In this document: piece by piece, positions 1-9,306 of the stretch
Numbering within the stretch: position 1 is the stretch's first letter
How the letters are laid out: the number at the start of each line of letters is the position of its first letter
DNA from: an uncultured Chitinophaga sp.
GTDB lineage: Bacteria > Bacteroidota > Bacteroidia > Cytophagales > Cyclobacteriaceae
Length of the DNA: 64,000 nucleotides
Assembly (NCBI GenBank): GCA_902168205.1
Contig: CABHOK010000003.1
Coordinates: 1,302,001 to 1,366,000, forward strand
Direction: 5' to 3'
The notes under the pieces: generated by a model
What the model was told of the DNA's origin: nothing
Seen by the model: only the letters and a program-made list of their open reading frames with translations
The model's database searches: none
Made by a program: the position numbers and the translations under genes

Positions 1-644
1 CCTCGTGGAAAACCAAGCTGGAAAATGAGTTTAGCCAGCCTTATTTCAACCAGTTAATTGAATTTGTTAAGCAGGAATACAAAACTCAAACCGTTTATCC
101 GCCCGGAAAAGAAATATTTAAAGCCTTTGACGCCTGTGAGTTTAACGATGTTAAGGTAGTTATTATAGGGCAGGACCCGTACCACGGAGCCGGACAGGCC
201 AACGGACTTTGCTTCTCGGTACGTGAGGATGTGCGTATGCCGCCATCGCTGGTTAATATCTTCAAAGAAATACAAAACGATCTACAAAAACCTATACCAA
301 AGTCTGGCGACCTGACGCGTTGGGCTGAACAAGGTGTGTTGCTGCTGAATGCAACGCTCACGGTACGCGCCTCATCAGCAGGCTCACATCAGAATAAAGG
401 GTGGGAATCTTTTACCGATGCGGTCATTAAAAAGATATCAGACGAAAAAGAGAATGTAGTATTTCTGTTGTGGGGATCGTACGCTCAGAAAAAAGGAGAA
501 GTGATCGATCGCAAAAAACATCATGTGCTGATGTCTGCACACCCATCACCCTTCTCAGCCGACAGAGGCTTCTTCGGCAACAAACATTTTAGCAAAACCA
601 ACGAGTACCTTCGCAGCAAAGGGCTGAAAGAAATTAATTGGTGA
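1..644 (+). CDS. ung: Uracil-DNA glycosylase, 5' end cut by window edge
   Basis: Family 1 uracil-DNA glycosylase, which removes uracil from DNA to start base-excision repair in the cytoplasm. The reading frame is open from base 3, so the gene enters from the left and lacks only about its first 10-15 residues compared with the usual ~220-230. Visible hallmarks are the water-activating loop GQDPYHG (catalytic Asp at 174-176), the minor-groove loop PPSL, the block GVLLLN, and the late motif HPSPFSA (catalytic His at 540-542). The ATG at 231 lies inside the enzyme, after the catalytic loop, and is not the start. It is convergent with lepB across a palindromic gap. Identification is very secure. 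Confidence 0.97.
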   Translation, partial: SWKTKLENEFSQPYFNQLIEFVKQEYKTQTVYPPGKEIFKAFDACEFNDVKVVIIGQDPYHGAGQANGLCFSVREDVRMPPSLVNIFKEIQNDLQKPIPKSGDLTRWAEQGVLLLNATLTVRASSAGSHQNKGWESFTDAVIKKISDEKENVVFLLWGSYAQKKGEVIDRKKHHVLMSAHPSPFSADRGFFGNKHFSKTNEYLRSKGLKEINW

Positions 645-670
645 GTTTGGGTAATTAATTGGAAAATTAA

Positions 671-730
671 AAGATTGAAAGATTACAAGATTGGGGATGC
701 TCCTATATCTCTACGTAATCTTTCAATCTT
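671..730. repeat. 16-bp perfect inverted repeat between convergent ung and lepB
   Basis: Arms AAGATTGAAAGATTAC (671-686) and its exact reverse complement (715-730) are separated by 28 bp. A second, shorter pair (AAGATTGG at 687-694 and CCAATCTT at 747-754) interleaves with the first, the last bases falling in the lepB stop region. There is no strong T-tract, so this is not a classical intrinsic terminator, although it sits where a bidirectional terminator would be expected. Confidence 0.7.
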
Positions 731-752
731 CGAATATTACAATCTTCCAATC

Positions 753-1907
753 TTATTTAATGAGTTTGAAGAATCTGCTCCAGCGTACTTTGTGCATCAT
801 GCTTGCGTTACGGTCGATGGAAAGCCAGATGAAGAATGCTTTACCTACGATGTGATCTTCCGGTACAAAACCCCAGAAGCGTGAGTCAAGCGAGTTATGA
901 CGGTTATCACCCATCATGAAATAGTAATTCTGTTTGAAGGTATATTCGGTAACTTCTTTACCATCGATGAACAACTTGCCATTCTCAATCTTTACATCTT
1001 CGTTGTGATCATATAGCTTGATTGTTGTGCCGTATAGGGCCAGCGTTGAGTCGTTGATAGCCAGTGTAGCGCCTTCTTTCGGTATCCAGATCGGTCCGAA
1101 ATTATCCGTTGACCAATGGAAGTATTTTTTAGAGTTGCTTCCACCTGACCAATCGTAGTAAGTAGAGTAGGGGATTGTGCCATCCTCTTCGTTACGTTTC
1201 TCTACTTCTATACTTTGGATATAGGACAGTGCTTTTATTTCAGCAGCTTTTTTCTCGGTGATCCACATGATGTATACGAACTTGCCATCAGCCTGGCGTC
1301 CATATACCTGGTAATCCTCCGGACCAAGTTCAAGCTTCTCCAGGTTACGCTCACTGATCGGACCGTTTGATGTTACGAGGTAGCTGAATTGCATCTCTGG
1401 TGGGTTCGCTTCCGCTACACCGTTGATGAAAACCTGTTTGTCTTTAATCGTCAGGGTATCACCTGGTATAGCAACACAACGCTTGATATAGTTTGTCTTG
1501 AGATCGACCGGGTAATCTTTACCTTCATTTAAACCAACTGGCGGTACATTGAAGACCACTACATCTTCACGTTTTACTTCGCTGATCCCTGGCAATCTAT
1601 ACTGAGGTAATTTTATCCACTCCAGGTATGAAGGCACATTGGTAAACCAGATCTTCTGGTGTGTCAGCGGCACCTGCAGGGGAGTAGTTGTAGTGCGTGT
1701 TCCGTAATGGAACTTGCTCACGAAAAGAAAATCACCTACCAGCAAAGAGTTCTCCATAGAAGGCGTTGGAATGGTATAGGCTTCCATGATAAGCCAGCGG
1801 ATAAGCGTGGCAGCAACAACGGCAAAGAGTATAGCATCCCACCACTCACGGGCTTTTGATTTTGGTTTTGCTTCGTTCTGTGATTTCTTCCAAAACTGCC
1901 AATTCAT
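753..1907 (-). CDS. lepB: Signal peptidase I, long Bacteroidota form
   Basis: S26-family signal peptidase I, the inner-membrane serine protease that removes signal peptides from Sec-exported proteins. A single N-terminal membrane segment (about residues 23-41) is followed by the nucleophile motif TIPTPSMENSL with Ser50, the catalytic-base block NYIKRCVAIPGD with Lys142, and the C-terminal box MGDNRHNSLDSRFWGF. At 384 residues it is longer than the ~250 of many bacteria; the extra sequence lies between the Lys box and the C-terminal box, as in other Bacteroidota LepB. It is the last gene of the parA-parB-DUF5683-dapB-lepB run, 75 bp after dapB. Given the many secreted proteins here it would be a heavily used enzyme. 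Confidence 0.95.
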   Translation of the reverse strand: MNWQFWKKSQNEAKPKSKAREWWDAILFAVVAATLIRWLIMEAYTIPTPSMENSLLVGDFLFVSKFHYGTRTTTTPLQVPLTHQKIWFTNVPSYLEWIKLPQYRLPGISEVKREDVVVFNVPPVGLNEGKDYPVDLKTNYIKRCVAIPGDTLTIKDKQVFINGVAEANPPEMQFSYLVTSNGPISERNLEKLELGPEDYQVYGRQADGKFVYIMWITEKKAAEIKALSYIQSIEVEKRNEEDGTIPYSTYYDWSGGSNSKKYFHWSTDNFGPIWIPKEGATLAINDSTLALYGTTIKLYDHNEDVKIENGKLFIDGKEVTEYTFKQNYYFMMGDNRHNSLDSRFWGFVPEDHIVGKAFFIWLSIDRNASMMHKVRWSRFFKLIK

Positions 1908-1982
1908 AATCGTATAACTGAATTTAAAACTTGTAAATAAAGAGAAAATAATTTGATCGTATGATTAGTCGCACGAAACCAC

Positions 1983-2690
1983 CTAGAATTTCAGGTAGTC
2001 GTCCATGCTCAGCACACCTTTCTTGTTTTTTATCCATTCGGCAACCATCACGGCTCCTTTGGCAAAACCTTCGCGCGAATGTGCTATATGTTTGATCTCG
2101 ATGTCATCGATCTGCGAAGAATACTTGACAACGTGCGTACCCGGTATCTGGTCGATACGGAACGACTGGATATACAAATCTTCACCTTTATCGGTGTCTT
2201 CATTTACCCAACCTTTTTTAGTTTTTACATGCTTGAGTATGCCTTCTGCAAGGGTAATAGCGGTGCCGCTGGGTGCATCTCTTTTTTCGGTGTGATGAAT
2301 CTCATCCATACCAACATTATACTCATCAAACGCCCCGATCATTTTGGCCAGGTGTTCGTTGAGTTTAAAGAAGATGTTTACTCCCAGGCTATAATTGGAT
2401 GCATAGAAGAACGCTCCATTCTTTTCGCGGCAAAGTTCTTCTATCTCCGGTTTTTGTTTCAGCCAGCCTGTGGTGCCACACACTACCGGTATATTTTTAA
2501 GAATACACTTCTTTACATTTTCGAATGCAGCATCGGGATGTGAGAATTCAATGGCTACATCGCCTTTTATGGTTTCAAATTCGTGTTGATTGTTTACGTC
2601 AATGCGGGCAGTAATGGTATGGCCTCGTTCAAGCGCCACACGTTCGATGATCTTGCCCATTTTGCCGTAGCCTAAAAGAATAATGTTCAT
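1983..2690 (-). CDS. dapB: 4-hydroxy-tetrahydrodipicolinate reductase
   Basis: DapB reduces hydroxy-tetrahydrodipicolinate with NAD(P)H in the diaminopimelate/lysine pathway, supplying cell-wall precursor. The N-terminal Rossmann loop reads GYGKMGKII. The substrate half shows the catalytic block EIHHTEKRDAPSGTA (His pair plus Lys, then the SGTA binding loop), and VVCGTTGW follows the cofactor domain. Its 235 residues are slightly short of the E. coli enzyme (273) but usual for Bacteroidota. The ATG at 2690 directly precedes the Rossmann strand, so the start is secure. It lies between DUF5683 and lepB on the same strand. Confidence 0.95.
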   Translation of the reverse strand: MNIILLGYGKMGKIIERVALERGHTITARIDVNNQHEFETIKGDVAIEFSHPDAAFENVKKCILKNIPVVCGTTGWLKQKPEIEELCREKNGAFFYASNYSLGVNIFFKLNEHLAKMIGAFDEYNVGMDEIHHTEKRDAPSGTAITLAEGILKHVKTKKGWVNEDTDKGEDLYIQSFRIDQIPGTHVVKYSSQIDDIEIKHIAHSREGFAKGAVMVAEWIKNKKGVLSMDDYLKF

Positions 2691-2795
2691 ACAGAGTCAA
2701 TTGTCTGTAAAAATGCATTTTGTCTTTGGATTTCAAAGACTATCACCTAAAAATATGCCGTGGAAAATAGGGCCTTTAAAGATTAAGAAGACCTC

Positions 2796-3389
2796 CTAAA
2801 AACGAATCACCAATGAAAGGCCGGATTGCTTGCCCAGCATCATATTCTGTTCCATCATCGGTTCTATACTCACGCGGAGCTGAGGATTCAAGTCGAATTC
2901 TTTGAGGTGGGCATCTACGTGTGCGTCAACGATCTGCAGTAAATACATGGCGCCCATCATAATCAACCAGAAGTCGCGGCTGCGTTTGGCGCGGTCTACG
3001 GCTACGCGATAATTCTTGGTGGTATATACATCGCCCGGCCGTATATCAGAGTCAGCGTCATATCCATCTTCAAGGTTGGCAAAGAGTTTCTGTTTGTAGT
3101 CGCGGTATAGGTCGTTGTAAAATACCATCGCATAGGTTGTTCCAAAAAAGCCTCCGTATACCAACGGAAGCTTCCAGTATTTTTTATTGTATATCTGGCC
3201 AAGCCCCGGAAGCACAGCAGCAAACAATAAAGCCTTACGCGGATTATACCGTGATGCATACGACTTCAGCAAGACAGTGTCCTGACTTTCAACGATGAGG
3301 CTATCGCTTTCTGTTACCACGGCAGTCTGTGCCTGTAACTGAAAGGTGAGCAAAAATGTAAATGCACTAAGTACGAACAGGTTCTTCAT
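2796..3389 (-). CDS. DUF5683 family exported/membrane protein
   Basis: Conserved Bacteroidota protein of unknown function (DUF5683). I chose the ATG at 3389 because it yields a clean signal peptide (MKNLFVLSAFTFLLTFQLQAQ); an in-frame upstream start at 3452 would add 21 residues with no signal character. The mature part carries the family core, a helical-hairpin segment with PGLGQIYNKKYWKLP and YGGFFGTTYAMVFY, then a conserved aromatic region with MMGAMYLLQIVDAHVDAHL, which looks membrane-embedded. It ends in a beta-type tail with a terminal Arg-Phe. It always seems to travel with parAB/dapB/lepB in this phylum, but the reason is not known. Confidence 0.85.
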   Translation of the reverse strand: MKNLFVLSAFTFLLTFQLQAQTAVVTESDSLIVESQDTVLLKSYASRYNPRKALLFAAVLPGLGQIYNKKYWKLPLVYGGFFGTTYAMVFYNDLYRDYKQKLFANLEDGYDADSDIRPGDVYTTKNYRVAVDRAKRSRDFWLIMMGAMYLLQIVDAHVDAHLKEFDLNPQLRVSIEPMMEQNMMLGKQSGLSLVIRF

Positions 3390-3504
3390 TGAATGTTGCC
3401 GCTTGAGGCAAAACAGGCACAAGTTACCGAAACATCGGAACAAGACAAGCAACGCTTCTGTACGAGTAAAGGGTAGAGCAATCAGGTTAAAAAACCTGTA
3501 TGCT

Positions 3505-4455
3505 TTACTCTGTACGGATCCTCAGAATGTCGAGCACTCGGTTCAGATCCTCTACTGAAAGGAACGGTATCTTGATTTCGCCTCTTTTACCATCGCTCTT
3601 CACTACAACACGAGTGCCAAAGTGTGATGATAGTTTAGATTGCAACTGAGAAATTTCTCTTGATGCCGGGTTATTGGTTTGCGCACTCTCCGGTTTTGCT
3701 ACAGCAGTCTTCTCTGACACTTCGCGCACGAGTTCTTCTACTCTGCGAACAGAAAGATCTTCATCTAACGTTTTCTTGAATATATAGAGTTGTTGCTCCG
3801 GGTTCTCTACACTGATGATAGCACGCGCCTGACCCATAGAGAGTTTGTTGTCGCGTACGGCAATCTGTATATCCGGTGGAAGTTTTAACAGACGAAGGTA
3901 GTTGGTAACTGTAGTTCTGTTCTTGCCAACACGCTCGCCAAGTTCTTCCTGCTTCAGGCTACACTCGGTAATGAGGCGCTGATAGCTTAACGCAATTTCT
4001 ATAGCATTCAGGTTTTCACGCTGAATGTTTTCGATCAATGCCATCTCCAGCATCTGCTGGTCATCGGCTGAACGAATATAGGCTGGTATAGCTTTTAAGC
4101 CCGCGAGTTTCGATGCCTGAAAACGTCTTTCACCAGAGATCAACTGGTACTGGCGATCGGTGAGTCTTCTTACTGTTATAGGCTGAATGATACCATGTAC
4201 AGTAATAGACTCGGCCAGTTCAATCAACGCTTCCTGGTCGAAATGTGTACGAGGCTGGAAGGGGTTAACTTCAATCTCGTCAACAGGTATTTCAGTTATA
4301 CCACTCACCGGTATAGCTGCAACCGGAGCTGTAGTTATCGCTGCAGCTGAAACTCCAACCGGAATATCTACTTCCAATTTCTCATCAGCAGAACTGTCGC
4401 TTAGCAGCGCACTGAGTCCGCGTCCTAATGCTTTCTTCTTGTTGTTGGTACTCAT
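3505..4455 (-). CDS. parB: Chromosome-partitioning protein ParB
   Basis: ParB/Spo0J CTPase that loads at parS sites and slides as a clamp to drive chromosome segregation. Landmarks: N-terminal [12 protein letters not shown] (ParA-stimulating end), a variable linker (about residues 25-55), the ParB/Srx core with NPFQPR, the nucleotide motif [15 protein letters not shown], then the helix-turn-helix ([18 protein letters not shown]) and a C-terminal dimerisation domain. Its 316 residues are typical. The start overlaps the parA stop by 4 bp, so the two are translationally coupled. Confidence 0.96.
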   Translation of the reverse strand: MSTNNKKKALGRGLSALLSDSSADEKLEVDIPVGVSAAAITTAPVAAIPVSGITEIPVDEIEVNPFQPRTHFDQEALIELAESITVHGIIQPITVRRLTDRQYQLISGERRFQASKLAGLKAIPAYIRSADDQQMLEMALIENIQRENLNAIEIALSYQRLITECSLKQEELGERVGKNRTTVTNYLRLLKLPPDIQIAVRDNKLSMGQARAIISVENPEQQLYIFKKTLDEDLSVRRVEELVREVSEKTAVAKPESAQTNNPASREISQLQSKLSSHFGTRVVVKSDGKRGEIKIPFLSVEDLNRVLDILRIRTE

Positions 4456-5225
4456 TTAGACATGCCGTTTTTATCTAATACTTCGTGCGCCAGATTCAGG
4501 TAGCTTATGGCTCCTTTACTCTCTGCATCGTGAACGATGGCTGGTAAACCAAAGCTTGGTGATTCACTCAATTTTACGTTCCGTGGAATGATGGTATTAA
4601 ACGTCATCTTCTGGAAGTGCGTACGCACTTCTTCTACTACCTGGTTTCCTAAGCTGGTACGTGAATCATATAACGTCAGCAGGATGCCTTCTATTTCAAG
4701 CTTGGGATTTAAACGTGTCTGAATAATCTTGATCGTATTCAGTAATTTTCCGAGACCTTCCAACGCGAAGTATTCGCATTGTACGGGAATGATAACCGAA
4801 TCAGCAGCCGTAAGCGCGTTGATCGTGATCAGACCGAGCGAAGGTGAGCAGTCGATAATGATGAAGTCGTATTCATCACGAACAATGCCCAGCGCATCAC
4901 GCATCTTTTCTTCTCTGCGTTCAATGTTTACCATCTCGACTTCAGCACCTACAAGGTCGATGTGAGAAGGTAGTACATCCAGAAATTTCAGATCGTTTTT
5001 TACAAGTGCATCTTTCGGATTCACACCATCTACCATGCATTCGTAAATGCCCTGCGTGATGTCTTTCGGATTAAGCCCCAAACCAGAAGTTGAGTTGGCC
5101 TGCGGATCGGCATCCACCAGCAACGTTCTTTTTTCTAATACCGCCAGACTGGCTGCAAGATTGATCGCTGAAGTTGTTTTACCTACACCGCCTTTTTGAT
5201 TTGCAATCGCAATGATTTTTCCCAT
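4452..5225 (-). CDS. parA: Chromosome-partitioning ATPase ParA/Soj
   Basis: Deviant-Walker ParA ATPase that binds DNA as an ATP dimer and acts with ParB in origin segregation. The N-terminus holds the signature [14 protein letters not shown] (signature Lys plus P-loop), then [10 protein letters not shown] (Walker A') and [10 protein letters not shown] (Walker B). Its 257 residues match chromosomal Soj proteins, not the longer plasmid ParAs that carry an N-terminal HTH. It overlaps parB by 4 bp. The upstream gap contains a hairpin, a TAnnTTTG box, two parS-like half sites and a DnaA box. Confidence 0.96.
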   Translation of the reverse strand: MGKIIAIANQKGGVGKTTSAINLAASLAVLEKRTLLVDADPQANSTSGLGLNPKDITQGIYECMVDGVNPKDALVKNDLKFLDVLPSHIDLVGAEVEMVNIERREEKMRDALGIVRDEYDFIIIDCSPSLGLITINALTAADSVIIPVQCEYFALEGLGKLLNTIKIIQTRLNPKLEIEGILLTLYDSRTSLGNQVVEEVRTHFQKMTFNTIIPRNVKLSESPSFGLPAIVHDAESKGAISYLNLAHEVLDKNGMSK

Positions 5226-5247
5226 CTAAGAATGACGTTTAAAAAAT

Positions 5248-5280
5248 AAAAACCCGCCCGGGGGTCTTAACCAGGCGGGC
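5248..5280 (-). terminator. Hairpin plus T-tract between yidC and parA
   Basis: Read on the minus strand, a GC-rich stem (GCCCGCC pairing with GGCGGG) is followed by TTTTT at 5252-5248. This has the form of an intrinsic terminator for pyrG-yidC. It ends only about 22 bp before the parA start, so it could alternatively be a 5' leader structure or attenuator of parAB. Confidence 0.7.
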
Positions 5281-5281
5281 A

Positions 5282-5289
5282 CAAATATA
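5282..5289 (-). promoter_or_regulatory. Candidate parAB -7 promoter element TATATTTG
   Basis: Minus-strand TATATTTG matches the Bacteroidota -7 consensus TAnnTTTG, 57 bp upstream of parA. No convincing -33 TTG lies at 17-23 bp. Transcription from here would start within the foot of the hairpin at 5248-5280. Confidence 0.35.
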
Positions 5290-5307
5290 TGGGAAAACTT
5301 AAGTGAG

Positions 5308-5337
5308 CGTGGAACATCGTGGAACGGTTTATCCACA
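5308..5337 (+). promoter_or_regulatory. Perfect DnaA box beside two parS-like half sites
   Basis: TTATCCACA at 5329-5337 is an exact match to the DnaA-box consensus. Immediately before it, CGTGGAACA (5308-5316) and CGTGGAACG (5318-5326) repeat with a 10-bp period; CGTGGAACA equals one half of a palindromic parS of the form TGTTCCACGTGGAACA. This could be DnaA/ParB control of parAB or part of an origin region. No second perfect DnaA box was seen in the gap. Confidence 0.5.
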
Positions 5338-5443
5338 ATCGTTGCACAATCCGTTAACAGTTCTTGAATGCCTGTTAATAGTTATTCATGAATATATTTA
5401 GCCTAAAGATTTGTTTGTAAATCACTTACCTCTCACTAAGCAA

Positions 5444-7285
5444 TTACTTACGCTTCTTTTTGTCATCTTCAGATCGTTTCCGTGCTTCCTCACTTGCCTT
5501 CATGGCTTCTTCAAGCTTCGCCATGAATTTGGATTTCTTACCACCACCGGCTGCATTCTTTTTCTTATTCTCTTCCATGATGGCGCGAATCTTACTTTCA
5601 TCTACGAAACGTCTGATGATCGCCTGCTGCGCAAATGTTACCAGGTTCGATACGAAATAATAGAAGGTAAGACCGGCAGAGAATGAGTTCAGGAAGAAGA
5701 AGAAAATTACCGGCATGATATACGACATCGACTTCATCGGTCCTTGTACGGATGACAACTGATTGTTCTGCCAAGTATATATCAGTGTAGATATAGTCAT
5801 GATCAGTGTAAATAAACTGATGTGACTACCAACACCGAACGGAATTATAAACGGTAATTGTATGAGTGAGTCGTATGTAGAAAGATCTTCTGCCCACAGG
5901 AAAGGTTGCTGACGTAACTCTATACTGGCCGGGAAGAGATAGAACATCGCGAAGAGAATCGGCATCTGCAACAATACAGGAACGCAACCACTGATCGGAT
6001 TTACACCCACCTGCTGGTATAGCTTCATTTGTTCCTGCTGTACCTTTGTCATGTCTTCACCAACACGTTCCTTAATCTCGTCAAGCTCAGGCTTCAGTAC
6101 TTTCATCTTCGCCATGCTCAGGTACGAGCGATAGGAGAGCGGGAACAACACAAGCTTCAGCAGAATTACCAGTATAATAATGATGATACCGTAGTTGGCT
6201 ATATGTTGTGTGAGGAAATGGAATACAGGGAAGATTACAAACTTGTTGATCCAGTATACCGGTCTCCAGCCAAGGTATACGTTCTCTTTAAAGCGCTCGG
6301 ATACATCTCCGATTACCTGGTAATCGTTCGGACCAACATAGAATTTGAAGTTGGCAGTACCGTCTGCCAGTGATTTCTTTGGTATAGAAAGTTTAATGGC
6401 TGCCTTCTCTACTACAGAAGAGTCGCTGGTGTTTACGATTGATTGTACTTCACCACCCGCGAAATTCGTTTTTGAAATGAAGGATGCCAGGAAGAATTTT
6501 TGTTTAACAGCAACCCATTTGACCGGAGTAGCAAATGCTTCTGTCTCCGTGCTGGTAGCACGTGCCGGTAATTCTCCGAACCCGTCTTCATCGGTATAGT
6601 ATGTAATGGTGGTGTTATTACGTGTGTCGGTAAGATCTTTCTCTAATGGCTTCACGGTATAGTTCCATTGGAAATTCAGGTTTTCACCGGTGAGTTGTGT
6701 ATCAAAACCTTTGCTTACAATCGAATAACTAATCTCATAACCGCTCTTTGGTATTTTATAGGTATGAGCAATGGAAGAACCGCTGCTAAGCGTTGCTGTA
6801 AATGTTACTACGGTTGTATCACCTACATCCTTCTGATCAACCTGGTAGAATAAAGAGTACAGATCAATCTCTCTGCCTTGGTACTGGCTCAACAGTTTTA
6901 GTTCGCTTGCTTCGGAAGAAACAAGTTTCAGCGGATCGTTTACTTTTTTGCTATACTTCTGGTCGTAAGATTGGAATTTCTTCAGTTCCAGTTCTTTGAT
7001 GGAACCACCTTTATTGCTGAAAGTAACTTTGATGTCAGCCGTTTCAATAACGGTTGGCGCTTCAGTGCCTTTCATAGCAACCGATATATCACCATACGTT
7101 GCCTGAAGAACACTGTCGTCAGGAACAGAAGGTGCTGCCTGAACGGAATCTTTCTTTTCAGAAACGGATGGGCGTGTAGCCGTTACGTTAGGAGTAACCG
7201 GTTGTGGTTGTGGAGAGAACCAGTAGAAATATCCGATCAGTAAAACTGCAATTAAAGTAAGGCCAATAGCCGAGTTCCTATCCAT
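5444..7285 (-). CDS. yidC: Membrane protein insertase YidC
   Basis: YidC/Oxa1 insertase, which inserts and folds inner-membrane proteins with or without SecYEG. The 613-residue protein has an N-terminal membrane anchor (residues ~6-24), a large periplasmic beta domain to about residue 350, and the conserved five-helix core starting at YGIIIIILVILLKLVLFPLSYR, which includes the hydrophilic-groove Arg. The cytoplasmic helical hairpin (MAKMKVLKPELDEIKERVGE) follows, and a Lys-rich tail (ribosome contact) ends the protein. It starts 21 bp after pyrG, so both probably form one transcript ending at the hairpin at 5248-5280. Confidence 0.97.
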   Translation of the reverse strand: MDRNSAIGLTLIAVLLIGYFYWFSPQPQPVTPNVTATRPSVSEKKDSVQAAPSVPDDSVLQATYGDISVAMKGTEAPTVIETADIKVTFSNKGGSIKELELKKFQSYDQKYSKKVNDPLKLVSSEASELKLLSQYQGREIDLYSLFYQVDQKDVGDTTVVTFTATLSSGSSIAHTYKIPKSGYEISYSIVSKGFDTQLTGENLNFQWNYTVKPLEKDLTDTRNNTTITYYTDEDGFGELPARATSTETEAFATPVKWVAVKQKFFLASFISKTNFAGGEVQSIVNTSDSSVVEKAAIKLSIPKKSLADGTANFKFYVGPNDYQVIGDVSERFKENVYLGWRPVYWINKFVIFPVFHFLTQHIANYGIIIIILVILLKLVLFPLSYRSYLSMAKMKVLKPELDEIKERVGEDMTKVQQEQMKLYQQVGVNPISGCVPVLLQMPILFAMFYLFPASIELRQQPFLWAEDLSTYDSLIQLPFIIPFGVGSHISLFTLIMTISTLIYTWQNNQLSSVQGPMKSMSYIMPVIFFFFLNSFSAGLTFYYFVSNLVTFAQQAIIRRFVDESKIRAIMEENKKKNAAGGGKKSKFMAKLEEAMKASEEARKRSEDDKKKRK

Positions 7286-7306
7286 TGTATTCTGTTCTTA
7301 ATTCTG

Positions 7307-8929
7307 TTATTTATTTACCGACTTCTTGTGCTCCAGCGATGCTTCCACAAATTTTACAAACAAAGGATGTGGATTAAGCACCGTACTCTTTAGTTCAGGA
7401 TGATATTGCACACCTACAAACCACGGGTGATCTTTTAATTCAACTACTTCTACAAGACCTGAGTCCGGGTTAACCCCCGTTGCTTTCAAGCCCGCCTCTT
7501 CAATTTGCTCGAGGTATTTGTTGTTGAATTCATAACGATGACGGTGACGCTCTTCTATTAAAGACTCGCCATACGCTGCGTATGCTTTGCTGCCTTTCTT
7601 CAATTTGCAGTTAAAAGTTCCAAGGCGCATGGTACCACCTTTTATCGTGATCTTCTTTTGCTCTTCCATCATGTCGATCACCGGATTTTTTGTTTTCGGA
7701 TTCAACTCGGTAGAGCTAGCTTCCAATCCCAAAACATTTCGAGAAAACTCCACGACAGAACACTGCATACCGAGACATATACCGAAGAACGGAATCTTAT
7801 TCTCGCGCACATATTTGATCGCTTCGATCTTTCCTTCCAACCCACGTTCACCAAAACCAGGTGCTACCAGAATTCCATCGAGTCCGCGCAATACGGTTTC
7901 AACAGAATCTTTTGTGATGTCTTCCGAAGAGATCCACTTCACTTTTACTTTACAATCGTTACGTGTACCGGCATGTACAAATGCTTCTGCTATAGATTTA
8001 TAGGCATCTGGTAACGAAACATATTTACCTACGAGTCCGACATGAACTTCATTTACCGGGTTCTTTAATTTACCCAGAAAAGATTTCCACTGATCGAGAT
8101 TCGGTTCTTCCTTAGATTGTACTTTCAGTTTTGAAAGCACACGCTCATCAAGCTTCTCCTTTCTCATCAGGAGAGGTACATCGTAGATTGTCTCAGCATC
8201 CATTGCTTCGATAACCGAATTGATATGAACGTTACAGAAGAGCGCCAGTTTTTTTCTGATCTCTACCGGCAACGGCATCTCGGTACGACAAACGAGTATA
8301 TCCGGCTGAATACCAGCTTCCAGCAATTCCTTAACAGAGTGTTGTGTAGGCTTGGTCTTCAGTTCCTTCGCTGCATTCAGGTATGGAATCAGCGTAAGGT
8401 GTATAACGATGGAGTGATTCGGAGGAAGATCGTACTTCACCTGGCGAACCGCTTCGATGAAGGGCAGTGATTCGATATCACCAACGCATCCTCCGATTTC
8501 TGTTATAATAAAATCATACTCACCGCTTTCACCAAGCAGGAATATGTTGCGCTTTATTTCATCGGTAATGTGGGGGATGACCTGAACGGTCTTTCCCAGG
8601 TATTCACCTTTTCGTTCTTTGGTGATTACATTATTATAGATTCTTCCGGTGGTGATATTGTTAGCCTGCGAAGTGCGAACGTTCAGAAAACGCTCGTAGT
8701 GCCCCAGGTCAAGATCGGTCTCCGCACCATCGTCTGTTACGTAACACTCACCGTGTTCATACGGATTAAGCGTACCCGGATCGATGTTGATGTACGGATC
8801 GAATTTTTGAATTGTGACCTTAAATCCCCGAGCCTGAAGCAGTTGCGCCAACGAAGCAGCAATGATTCCCTTTCCCAGCGATGACGTAACTCCCCCGGTT
8901 ACAAAGATGTATTTGGCAGTAGATGACAT
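7307..8929 (-). CDS. pyrG: CTP synthase
   Basis: PyrG converts UTP to CTP using ATP and glutamine-derived ammonia. The N-terminal synthetase domain (residues ~1-270) starts with [16 protein letters not shown] (P-loop) and includes the substrate block [18 protein letters not shown]. The C-terminal class I glutaminase domain has the nucleophile loop GICLGMQCS and the His/Glu motif [10 protein letters not shown]. Its 540 residues are standard. A promoter-like TACCTTTG lies 33 bp upstream. Confidence 0.97.
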   Translation of the reverse strand: MSSTAKYIFVTGGVTSSLGKGIIAASLAQLLQARGFKVTIQKFDPYINIDPGTLNPYEHGECYVTDDGAETDLDLGHYERFLNVRTSQANNITTGRIYNNVITKERKGEYLGKTVQVIPHITDEIKRNIFLLGESGEYDFIITEIGGCVGDIESLPFIEAVRQVKYDLPPNHSIVIHLTLIPYLNAAKELKTKPTQHSVKELLEAGIQPDILVCRTEMPLPVEIRKKLALFCNVHINSVIEAMDAETIYDVPLLMRKEKLDERVLSKLKVQSKEEPNLDQWKSFLGKLKNPVNEVHVGLVGKYVSLPDAYKSIAEAFVHAGTRNDCKVKVKWISSEDITKDSVETVLRGLDGILVAPGFGERGLEGKIEAIKYVRENKIPFFGICLGMQCSVVEFSRNVLGLEASSTELNPKTKNPVIDMMEEQKKITIKGGTMRLGTFNCKLKKGSKAYAAYGESLIEERHRHRYEFNNKYLEQIEEAGLKATGVNPDSGLVEVVELKDHPWFVGVQYHPELKSTVLNPHPLFVKFVEASLEHKKSVNK

Positions 8930-8961
8930 AGATTAGTGAAGCAGCCTGAGTAAACCGGGTG

Positions 8962-8991
8962 CAAAGGTAGATTTTTCGGATAAATATTGAA
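8962..8991 (-). promoter_or_regulatory. Predicted pyrG-yidC promoter (Bacteroidota type)
   Basis: Minus-strand TACCTTTG (8969-8962) matches the -7 consensus TAnnTTTG, with TTC (8991-8989, one mismatch to TTG) exactly 19 bp upstream. The predicted start falls about 25-30 nt before the pyrG ATG. Confidence 0.6.
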
Positions 8992-9292
8992 GCCTATTAT
9001 TCAAAGTTCGCCCGCTTTCATGGTCTTTACTCATTTTATTTTTTCTGCTCAGGCTTCTCAGCACCATGCACTCAAATTATAAATCAGGAACGAGCCGGAT
9101 ATTACACGGTAAAAGACGGTGCTGCCAGAATATTATTGTTTCAAAAATTTTTTGCAGGCAGGATAGAAGTGGGGAGCTGAGCTTTTCCGAGACTGTATTT
9201 TTAAGCCCGTCACGATGAATATCATACCTAAATTTTCAATTGAGAGCACAAGGGCTAAAGTGCTGATCAGTATTTTTTTCAATAATTTTACA

Positions 9293-9300
9293 TAAATTTG
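9293..9300 (+). promoter_or_regulatory. Candidate -7 element TAAATTTG, possible leaderless mRNA
   Basis: TAAATTTG matches TAnnTTTG. Its end is only 6 bp before the ATG at 9307, so a transcript initiated here would have almost no 5' leader. No TTG at -33 is evident. Confidence 0.35.
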
Positions 9301-9306
9301 TTTGTA

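Larger units (their letters stand above)
8930..9306. other. Divergent intergenic region pyrG / 9307 gene
   Basis: A 377-bp region between divergent genes. It holds the predicted pyrG promoter at its left and a TAnnTTTG box (9293-9300) at its right. The middle, about 9000-9270, is AT-rich and contains short open frames without recognisable features. I see no tRNA, no long repeat and no DnaA box here. Confidence 0.6.

Noticed and set aside
675-884. 69-codon open frame over the ung/lepB gap
   Set aside because: Overlaps the lepB 3' end on the other strand and encodes the palindrome region; no coding signal.
5226-5443. Calling the yidC/parA gap a replication origin
   Set aside because: Only one perfect DnaA box, no cluster, no AT-rich 13-mers clearly identified and no strand-switch of genes there; kept as regulatory site only.
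9066-9218. 50-codon open frame in the pyrG/9307 gap
   Set aside because: No recognisable motif, no ribosome site and unusual composition (many Arg and Cys); likely chance.
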